A stretch of DNA of 20,081 nucleotides from a virus. Under the pieces are notes generated by a model that worked only from the letters and a program-made list of their open reading frames with translations, did not search any database and was not told where the DNA came from. Every line of letters starts with the position of its first letter. Position 1 is the stretch's first letter. The translations under genes were made by a program, and so were the position numbers. Shown one piece after another: positions 14,970-20,081 of the stretch. The stretch lies in IMG/VR virus record IMGVR_UViG_3300030430_000048, positions 1 through 20,081 of that record. One strand, given 5' to 3'.

Positions 14970-15824
14970 TTACGATTCTGTACATTGCACTTCAACAACT
15001 TTATCTTCTTCCATTCTAGTTGCTCCGAAAGATGCACAGTAGTACACTTGAGTAGCATACCCTTTGTCTGATCTTTCATCGATTCTAGCCATGACGTCTT
15101 TACCTATTCCAAGAGCAATTCCGTCTTGAGCATAAGCTATGCACGATCTTGTTGTGCCGTCTAAAGATAGTCTGTTTGATACAATGAAGTTAAAACCAAG
15201 AAACGAATTGATCTCACCATTTGCCAATGCTTTGACAGTGTTGAAATCTGAACTTGTTACCTCAGTCGTTCCAAGTAAATCAGTGATCTGTTTAGGACCA
15301 ACAATGATAAATCTTGGGATTGATGGATCAACACTATTTAAATCAAGAGTCTGTTTTGCAGTTCTTAATTTTGCAATAGTTAAACCAGCAGAACCATGTA
15401 CGATTTGATTCGCATTAGATGTGCTAGTTGATCCTGTTTCACCAGTGAACGCTGTTCCTAAAGCGGCACTAATGATTTCATCATCCATAGCTCTACCCAT
15501 AGCAAACGCTGCAGCTTGAGCATAAGATGACGTTGGGTCGATTAAAAGACGTACTTTGTCTTGTTCATCAATTAAATCAGCAAATTCATAATCCACTAGA
15601 GATACCCTTCTTCTTGCATGAGGAGTATCAATCTGAGGAGTATCAGAATGTCTGCTCGTTCTTTTTACAGCAGTCACTGATCCAACTTGATCGAAGAAAG
15701 CATTTTTTCCTACAACGCTTTCGACTCGTACTTTATCTCTTAACAACGAACCCATTTGTTGTGACAACATTTGAATGTTAGCAGAATACTGCTGTACAAA
15801 TGCTGTAGTTACTTGTGATGACAT
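14970..15824 (-). CDS. Major capsid protein, 284 aa
   Basis: Forms the icosahedral shell (HK97-type fold). Features seen: the N-terminal region V-Q-Q-Y-S-A-N-I-Q-M-L-S-Q-Q near 10-23, then K-R-T-S-R-H-S-D-T-P-Q near 54-64, A-R-R-R-V-S-L-V-D-Y near 70-79, A-D-L-I-D-E-Q-D-K near 82-90, a spine-helix-like A-Q-A-A-A-F-A-M-G-R-A-M-D-D-E-I near 102-117, and an S-F-L-G-F-N-F-I-V-S-N-R stretch in the last third. This is the capsid type found in many marine podoviruses (the Phage_capsid_2 family, from memory) rather than the T7 gp10 type. There is no protease gene and a separate scaffold precedes it. The start is backed by AGGAGG and a 97-base structured leader. Confidence 0.92.
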   Translation of the reverse strand: MSSQVTTAFVQQYSANIQMLSQQMGSLLRDKVRVESVVGKNAFFDQVGSVTAVKRTSRHSDTPQIDTPHARRRVSLVDYEFADLIDEQDKVRLLIDPTSSYAQAAAFAMGRAMDDEIISAALGTAFTGETGSTSTSNANQIVHGSAGLTIAKLRTAKQTLDLNSVDPSIPRFIIVGPKQITDLLGTTEVTSSDFNTVKALANGEINSFLGFNFIVSNRLSLDGTTRSCIAYAQDGIALGIGKDVMARIDERSDKGYATQVYYCASFGATRMEEDKVVEVQCTES

Positions 15825-15853
15825 ATTAATGTCCTCCTGTATTGTTAAGGTTA

Positions 15854-15880
15854 GTTATAATCAGAAAGGTTCTCTGTCGA
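15854..15880 (-). promoter_or_regulatory. Candidate sigma70-type promoter before the capsid gene
   Basis: On the minus strand TCGACA (15880-15875), then 15 bases, then TATAAC (15859-15854), preceded by T-G two bases upstream of the -10 box. One base differs from each consensus box, and the spacer is two bases shorter than ideal. The site lies about 30 bases upstream of the capsid ATG, in the only leader before a highly expressed gene. AT-rich DNA gives many such matches, so confidence is limited. Confidence 0.35.
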
Positions 15881-15924
15881 TGACAGGCATCTCTTGGATT
15901 TAAAGTCTTTTAGACTAGAGTCTA
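15874..15924 (-). promoter_or_regulatory. Hairpins in the capsid leader
   Basis: Three small inverted repeats lie in the 97 bases between the 57-residue gene and the capsid gene: CTGTC-3-GACAG (15874-15886), AGTCT-3-AGACT (15904-15916) and TAGACT-2-AGTCTA (15911-15924). The last two share the middle arm, so only one can form at a time. The last also includes the stop codon of the upstream small gene. They may affect RNA stability or processing upstream of the capsid message. Confidence 0.45.
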
Positions 15925-16095
15925 TTCCCTCTTGTCAGCAGGGTTCTTTCGAATTGTCCCACCTTTTATCCATTTATAATATTTATCACAAATTGGCAAG
16001 GGGTCTTTTTTTTGATACTCCGTACCTGTTTCTTTTACGATACGGAGTATTTCTAATCTTATTTCTTCTTGATTTAAATGATCGTTACTTGGCAT
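15922..16095 (-). CDS. Small conserved-looking gene between scaffold and capsid, 57 aa
   Basis: An open frame of 57 codons fills most of the apparent gap before the capsid gene. It starts at ATG 16095-16093, overlapping the last eleven bases of the scaffold gene in another frame, and ends at TAG 15924-15922. The product starts M-P-S-N-D-H-L-N-Q-E-E-I-R-L-E-I-L and is charged. It has an amphipathic helix (E-E-I-R-L-E-I-L-R-I-V), a D-P-L-P-I-C-D-K-Y-Y-K-W-I motif near residues 31-43 and a basic tail. This resembles small phage proteins with an R-L-E-x-L ... D-x-Y-Y-x-W-I pattern. The function is unknown. The overlap suggests coupled translation; an AT-rich purine stretch precedes it but no clear ribosome site. 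Confidence 0.72.
   Translation of the reverse strand: MPSNDHLNQEEIRLEILRIVKETGTEYQKKDPLPICDKYYKWIKGGTIRKNPADKRE
16015..16050. repeat. Perfect 10-bp inverted repeat within the small gene
   Basis: ATACTCCGTA (16015-16024) and TACGGAGTAT (16041-16050) are perfectly complementary with a 16-base loop. A run of eight T (A on the coding strand) sits just beside it. It lies in coding sequence of the 57-residue gene. There is no T-tract on the 3' side in the transcribed direction, so it is not a normal terminator. It could be an RNA structure or a protein site. Confidence 0.6.
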
Positions 16096-16966
16096 TCTGC
16101 ATTTCTCTTAAAGTCAATACTTGCTGAACAACTTTTGCATGATCAGGATGTGTACTGTTCCAATAAGGACCTGTTTTATCATTTATGATTTGAGATATTT
16201 CTGAGTCATAATCTCTACCTTGATTTACATTTTCACTTTCTGTGGATATAATTTTATCTTCAGAAAGCATATCAGCAATCTTAGCAAAGCCTTTGATAAT
16301 ATCAGGATTATCTCCAAGTCTTGATCCATCTTTCATTGGTAAATCTAAAACTTCAGCTTTCATATTTGCTTTAGCAAGTGATGCAGCTTTTTGAATATTT
16401 GCATCATAGGATTTACCCCACTCTTGTCTTAGCACTTGTTGAGCTTGTGCTTGTGCAGTTTCAGCATCTATTTGAGTTTGCTTTGCAGTTTGTTCCATAG
16501 AATTTTTATAAAACTCTAAGATGCCTTGAGCTTGTTTATTATTTAAACCTAGCTTGTGAGCATTCTCTGCAAACTGTTTGACTGCAGTTTCTTCGATTGG
16601 CACAACTTCTGACTTGGCTTCAAGTTTATATTTTTCAGCAGACTCAGGTCTACCTAGTTTATCATAAACTTCATTCCAATGATCTTCTGTTGAGTTTTGA
16701 TTTGGCACAGCAACTTTATCCGTACCAATCATTCGTGTTGCGTTAATATATGATTTAGCTAACGCATCAATCTCAGTAAACTTAGCGATGTTTGGATCGT
16801 TTCTAAATTCTTCTGATATTGTTTCCTTCCATGACGTTGCAACTTTTGGCTGCTCAGTTGTGGCAGAAATTTGTTGAGTTGTTGTTTCTTGTTTAGTTTC
16901 TGTAGGCGTTTTTGTCGTTTCTACAGGCGAAGCTGGTTGCTCCGTTATCTGCGTTTGTTCTGACAT
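16085..16966 (-). CDS. Scaffold protein, gp9-like, 293 aa
   Basis: An acidic, helical, Gln/Thr/Glu-rich protein directly upstream of the capsid gene. Residues 1-45 are low-complexity (E-T-T-K-T-P-T-E-T-K-Q-E-T-T-T). Residues 46-115 have W-K-E-T-I-S-E-E-F-R-N-D-P-N-I-A-K-F near 46-63, then D-A-L-A-K-S-Y-I-N-A near 67-76, P-N-Q-N-S-T near 88-93 and Y-D-K-L-G-R-P near 101-107, as in podovirus scaffolds. Residues 130-205 form a long helix rich in Gln and Ala. Scaffolds guide prohead assembly and leave the shell before packaging is complete; the length agrees with T7 gp9 (307). The start has AAGGAAG upstream, and the previous gene ends two bases before. Its last codons overlap a small gene. Confidence 0.9.
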   Translation of the reverse strand: MSEQTQITEQPASPVETTKTPTETKQETTTQQISATTEQPKVATSWKETISEEFRNDPNIAKFTEIDALAKSYINATRMIGTDKVAVPNQNSTEDHWNEVYDKLGRPESAEKYKLEAKSEVVPIEETAVKQFAENAHKLGLNNKQAQGILEFYKNSMEQTAKQTQIDAETAQAQAQQVLRQEWGKSYDANIQKAASLAKANMKAEVLDLPMKDGSRLGDNPDIIKGFAKIADMLSEDKIISTESENVNQGRDYDSEISQIINDKTGPYWNSTHPDHAKVVQQVLTLREMQNAK

Positions 16967-16968
16967 TT

Positions 16969-17217
16969 TTATCTTCCTTTTTCATTATCGTTCAGTAGCA
17001 TTTGTTTTATAAATAGAAGTACGCTACGTTGTCCTTCCATATATGCACTTTCATGACTATCACCTTTGATGTTAGTCGTATGATAAAAGTGGCATCTCTT
17101 TTCTAAATCAGACAATACTTTTTTACCATCGTCTGTTTCAAAAACTTGTTTATAGCTAATTCTTAATGCAGCTATTTGTTTTTCAAAATCTTCTTGTTTT
17201 CTTTTTGCTTCACCCAT
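16969..17217 (-). CDS. Bbp19-like small podovirus protein, 82 aa
   Basis: A short conserved protein between portal and scaffold. It begins M-G-E-A-K-R-K-Q, followed by a helix and Y-K-Q-V-F-E-T-D-D-G-K-K-V-L-S-D-L near 22-38, R-C-H near 41-43, then G-D-S near 52-54 and E-G-Q-R-S-V-L-L-F-I near 61-70. This agrees with the Bbp19-like family found in many podoviruses at the same spot; its molecular role is not established. The Cys/His residues at 42-46 are notable, but no full metal site is present. The start codon overlaps the portal stop as TAATG and lacks a clear Shine-Dalgarno sequence, so translation is likely coupled to the portal. Confidence 0.8.
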   Translation of the reverse strand: MGEAKRKQEDFEKQIAALRISYKQVFETDDGKKVLSDLEKRCHFYHTTNIKGDSHESAYMEGQRSVLLFIKQMLLNDNEKGR

Positions 17218-18845
17218 TATTCTGCTTCGGCATTAGCAACTAATTTTGCTTCTTCAGGTAAGGCTTTAGCTAATGGTGCTATATCACCTCCTGCTTTTGC
17301 TACTTGTTGAAGTTGTTGCATTTGTGCCATTTGCTCCTGTTGTTGTTGCTTCTCTTGTCTTTCTGCATTCATCTGTGATCTTGGTTTTAAAATCTTTTGT
17401 GGAACACCTACAATGTCTGCAAGATGTCTTACAAGATTATCCATATTCACATGATCAAACACAGGAGCTACATTAGCTAAACTTCCCATGATTTCAATAG
17501 CTCTCATTATTGATTGTAACTCTGTGGATTTCTGTGCTTTAGCTAATGGTGATACATATTCAATTTCTATATCTTGACCTGATAAAAAATCAGGTGCTGG
17601 TCTAAATTGATTCTTTCTAAATAAAATATTGAAACATCTATCAATTAAAGGTTTTAATAATTCAGATTGTAGTCTACCTAATACTGGTCCAAGTAATCTC
17701 ATCTTCTCTTCGTTTCTCTGTATAACTTCTGTTGCTGTCATTTGTGGACCTTGTTGCATCATCAGTTGATTAACATAAAAAGCATTTCTTATTGAGCTAC
17801 GTCTTTGCTCTTCCATGTTCAATCCTAATGGTGTGTTTGCACCAATATTCAAAGGTTCAATTCTATCTCTCGTACCTGCTCTGTAAAAATTTAAACCACC
17901 TGGTACAGTTCTTACTGGTAAAATGAATCCATCATCAGGCACAAGTAATGGTGGGTCTACTTGTTTCTGTGCAGCTTTGATTGTTGTTTTAGACATTTCA
18001 TTTAACATCTTGACATCAGGCAATGCTGTCATCGCAGGTGATCTTCCATAGATTTCATGTGAAGCCTTGAGGTATCTTGGAACAACAAATGGAAACTCTC
18101 TAAATCCTGATACTGATAATTCATCACCGCTTTTGTATTCCATATACACAGATTCAAATGGCATGTTTGCACTATCTTGTTTTGTTATGTCAAAGTCTGA
18201 TCTTGGATAAACTGCGTGTATAATTTCTACTTCTTCGTAAGGGTCTTTGTTTGCTACTGTTGTAACTTTAGTTGAAACTTTATCACCAAATCTTTGTATC
18301 GCTGCTCTCGCACTAATTTTAAATCTTCTGTAAACTGTATCTATTCTACCTTTACCATCTTCAGCAATATAGATTTCATTAATATGTCTTGTAGAAAATT
18401 TTAATAAATCTTCATCATCTTCTTCAATAAACATAGCAGCCGTACCAAACGTGATGAGGTCATGATATAATTCAAATATTTCTTGTTGAAAGTTAGAACG
18501 ATTGAATGCTGTATACATAACATCGGTTGCAGACTCTAACCATTCTTTTGCTTCATCTTGATCATCCATTTCTGAATTTTTAAAACGTAAAGAAAACCAA
18601 GGTGTTGATGGATTGGTTAGCATACCATGTAATGATGCTGATAATAATTCTACCGCTTGTAAAGGTGATGAATCAAAAATACGTTCTGTTCTTTTATCAC
18701 CTCTTGATCTTGTTTTAGTTACATCTGCTTTTCTTGGCATCATAAAGTCTGCCACTTCTTGCCAGTGTGTTTCCCAGTTTTGTCTTTGAGATGTTAATCT
18801 GTCAAATCGTTTTAATAATTTTTTTGTTAAATCTGTTTTTGCCAT
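17217..18845 (-). CDS. Portal (head-tail connector) protein, 542 aa
   Basis: Forms the dodecameric portal at one vertex, through which DNA enters and leaves and to which the tail binds. Hallmarks: an N-terminal helix with W-E-T-H-W-Q-E-V-A-D-F-M-M-P-R near 24-38, R-I-F-D-S-S-P-L-Q-A-V-E-L-L-S-A-S-L-H-G-M-L-T-N-P near 55-79, S-T-P-W-F-S-L-R-F near 80-88, a central P-P-L-L-V-P-D-D-G-F stretch, and a C-terminal Q-rich segment (about residues 495-515). The length equals the podovirus head-tail connector family (T7 gp8 is 536). The start overlaps the upstream stop as TAATG, with AGGA six bases upstream that is part of the previous gene's final L-L-G codons. Confidence 0.95.
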   Translation of the reverse strand: MAKTDLTKKLLKRFDRLTSQRQNWETHWQEVADFMMPRKADVTKTRSRGDKRTERIFDSSPLQAVELLSASLHGMLTNPSTPWFSLRFKNSEMDDQDEAKEWLESATDVMYTAFNRSNFQQEIFELYHDLITFGTAAMFIEEDDEDLLKFSTRHINEIYIAEDGKGRIDTVYRRFKISARAAIQRFGDKVSTKVTTVANKDPYEEVEIIHAVYPRSDFDITKQDSANMPFESVYMEYKSGDELSVSGFREFPFVVPRYLKASHEIYGRSPAMTALPDVKMLNEMSKTTIKAAQKQVDPPLLVPDDGFILPVRTVPGGLNFYRAGTRDRIEPLNIGANTPLGLNMEEQRRSSIRNAFYVNQLMMQQGPQMTATEVIQRNEEKMRLLGPVLGRLQSELLKPLIDRCFNILFRKNQFRPAPDFLSGQDIEIEYVSPLAKAQKSTELQSIMRAIEIMGSLANVAPVFDHVNMDNLVRHLADIVGVPQKILKPRSQMNAERQEKQQQQEQMAQMQQLQQVAKAGGDIAPLAKALPEEAKLVANAEAE

Positions 18846-19075
18846 TACTGTCCTAATAAACTTCTTCTTCCTAATGTTACTGTTTCTTCTTCAACACCCA
18901 TAGGTCCTGTCATAATTGTTGCCGATCTACCTCTTCGCTTTGTTCTTCTGCTATCATAACCATCCATGCTAGTTGCCGTTGCTTGAGAAACTTCTGCTTG
19001 AGTTGGAGCAGGAGCTGGTGCAGGGGGTGGAGTTGGTCTCCTAGGTCTTAAAGGTCTTGGTACTGCTCCTCCCAT
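18845..19075 (-). CDS. Small Pro-rich protein with GR-x-STI motif, 76 aa
   Basis: Paralog of the 74-residue protein encoded just upstream. Residues 1-27 are Pro/Ala/Arg-rich (R-P-R-R-P-T-P-P-P-A-P-A-P-A-P). Residues 46-76 contain K-R-R-G-R-S-A-T-I-M-T-G-P-M-G-V-E-E-E and end R-R-S-L-L-G-Q. I know similar G-R-x-S-T-I-L-T ... L-L-G proteins beside portal or terminase genes in many podoviruses and siphoviruses; no function is established, and the chain is probably largely disordered. The start overlaps the upstream stop (TAATG) with a strong AGGAGG. A role in packaging or head-tail joining is only suggested by position. Confidence 0.8.
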   Translation of the reverse strand: MGGAVPRPLRPRRPTPPPAPAPAPTQAEVSQATATSMDGYDSRRTKRRGRSATIMTGPMGVEEETVTLGRRSLLGQ

Positions 19076-19299
19076 TAGTCGCCTCCTAATAAAGTTTTCT
19101 TTTCTGTTTCAGCTTCTTCTTGAATACCAAGTGGACTTGTTAAGATTGTAGACCTACGACCTCTTCTTCTTCGTTCCGCATCTCTTTGTTCTTTTGCTAT
19201 TCTATCTTTTTCTTCTTGTGATAGTTCTCCGCTTGGAGCTGGTGGTAAAGGTTGCACTGGTGGCAACGATGGCATTTTAGGTGAAAAAAGTGATCCCAT
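19075..19299 (-). CDS. Small Pro-rich protein with GR-x-STI motif, 74 aa
   Basis: First of two tandem paralogs between terminase and portal. Residues 8-23 are Pro-rich (K-M-P-S-L-P-P-V-Q-P-L-P-P-A-P). Residues 25-46 are a charged helix (E-L-S-Q-E-E-K-D-R-I-A-K-E-Q-R-D). Residues 44-61 form the shared motif R-R-R-G-R-R-S-T-I-L-T-S-P-L-G-I-Q-E, and the end reads K-K-T-L-L-G-G-D. The codons for the last residues hold the AGGAGG that serves the next gene. The start lies two bases after the terminase stop; AGGA is some 11 bases upstream. The function is unknown; it probably belongs to the packaging or connector module. Confidence 0.82.
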   Translation of the reverse strand: MGSLFSPKMPSLPPVQPLPPAPSGELSQEEKDRIAKEQRDAERRRRGRRSTILTSPLGIQEEAETEKKTLLGGD

Positions 19300-19301
19300 A
19301 A

Positions 19302-20081
19302 TTATATTATCCTATATTCATTTTCTGCTACACTTTGTGGTGCTGTTTGTCTAGTGTCTAATTCTTGTAAACCTACAGCTAAATATCTCATCGCATCACA
19401 CGCATGAGACGACCAGTCGTGTACAGGCTTTGATCGGAACATACGATTTTTATCTATATACTTCCGATGATAATGTCTTAACGCATCTATTAACTTTTTG
19501 CAATGGTCAGTATCAATCCAACATCTTGGAAGCACCATGGTTGTAGCGTGTATGCCATCTTCTAAAGGTATTTTTGGAACAACTTTAAACCTGATACCTA
19601 GCTGATAAGCTACTTCTCGTCTTGTTTTTCCATTACTAAAATCAGTAACTTCTATATCATGCGGAGCAAAATGATCTTTATAAACGTAATCTTTATTTTT
19701 TATAAGTTGAATATAGTGCGGTAAGCCTTGACCTCTTTCTTCATGATAATCAATAATATTAATCGCTTTACCTAATTGTTGATAAAAAATAATACTGCTG
19801 TGATCTGAGACTCCTAAATCCCAGGATGTAGAGACAGGTAAACTAGGGTCATAGGGTACTCGTGCTACCTGTTTTTTATCTTCCATTTTTGCTAAGACAT
19901 CTGCATAGATTGCACCTTCAATGTTTGCAATCCAATCACACTCAAACTCTTGCATATACTTTTTCTCACCCATCACCTCTTTTGCTTTGGTCAGCTCCTC
20001 TTCATCTACAATTTTAGTTTCTGATGCTTTAGCTTTATAGTTAAACCAATCTTCAGCTCCCTGTGCGTGTTGATACAATTC
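19302..20081 (-). CDS. Terminase large subunit, C-terminal part (partial)
   Basis: The frame is open to the right edge, so the N-terminal ATPase part lies outside. About 259 residues are present. They include the last part of the motor region (E-F-E-C-D-W-I-A-N-I-E-G-A-I-Y near 44-58) and the RNase H-like nuclease. The nuclease shows S-T-S-W-D-L-G-V-S-D-H-S-S-I near 83-96 with a first acidic residue at D87, H-F-A-P-H-D-I-E-V near 136-144, and D-W-S-S-H-A-C-D-A-M-R-Y-L-A near 221-234 with final acidic residues. The enzyme packages DNA and cuts concatemers. It lies upstream of the portal rather than at the distal end as in T7. A TTG near the edge is probably internal, not the start. Confidence 0.93.
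   Translation of the reverse strand, partial: ELYQHAQGAEDWFNYKAKASETKIVDEEELTKAKEVMGEKKYMQEFECDWIANIEGAIYADVLAKMEDKKQVARVPYDPSLPVSTSWDLGVSDHSSIIFYQQLGKAINIIDYHEERGQGLPHYIQLIKNKDYVYKDHFAPHDIEVTDFSNGKTRREVAYQLGIRFKVVPKIPLEDGIHATTMVLPRCWIDTDHCKKLIDALRHYHRKYIDKNRMFRSKPVHDWSSHACDAMRYLAVGLQELDTRQTAPQSVAENEYRII

Noticed and set aside
15880-15975. Possible tRNA on the plus strand (a TTCGAA-like loop near 15948)
   Set aside because: The arms next to the loop do not pair over five bases, and no acceptor stem or anticodon arm of proper spacing can be formed.
16015-16050. Inverted repeat as an intrinsic terminator
   Set aside because: On the transcribed strand the hairpin is followed by A residues, not T, and it lies inside coding sequence.
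15894-16127. Plus-strand frame across the capsid leader
   Set aside because: Opposite the small 57-residue gene and the scaffold end, hydrophobic T-rich reading, no ribosome site, and all supported genes are on the other strand.

Overview
The window is a block of virion-structure genes from an AT-rich tailed phage with a podovirus (short-tail) plan. Every gene I can support lies on the minus strand, so transcription runs from the right end (20081) to the left end (1). Gene order and protein families match the T7-like structural module: terminase large subunit, portal, scaffold, major capsid, tail tubular A, tail tubular B, four or five internal virion proteins, tail fiber. The strong AT bias, the capsid type and the marine-type fiber proteins suggest a marine podovirus infecting an AT-rich host, most like the pelagiphage (SAR11 phage) group. 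That host assignment is inference from memory of those families. No RNA polymerase, replication, lysis, integrase, tRNA or CRISPR sequence is visible, and no gene-free stretch exceeds 300 bases.

Right part (20081 to 14400): DNA packaging and head. The 3' part of a terminase large subunit is followed by two small paralogous proteins sharing a GR-x-STILT/LLG motif, the portal, a Bbp19-like small protein, the scaffold, a 57-residue gene overlapping the scaffold stop, a structured leader with a possible promoter, the major capsid protein and a probable accessory head protein. A strong intrinsic terminator closes this block at 14411-14448.

Middle part (14395 to 4714): tail tube/nozzle and internal (ejected) proteins. 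Tail tubular A and B are followed by a gp13-like GNAT-fold protein and by gp14-, gp15- and gp16-like proteins. The gp16 role appears to be divided between two adjacent genes (427 and 849 residues), and no lytic transglycosylase motif is seen.

Left part (4711 to 1): host recognition. A fiber with a T7 gp17-type N-terminal domain is followed by a small beta-rich protein. Then come at least four, probably five, consecutive small fiber or tail-tip genes that share either a beta-rich C-terminal domain or an N-terminal NNN-S motif; the last is cut by the window edge. This tandem, partly overlapping family is the most unusual part of the window, together with the overlooked 57-residue gene before the capsid and the re-use of conserved C-terminal codons as ribosome-binding sites for the next gene.
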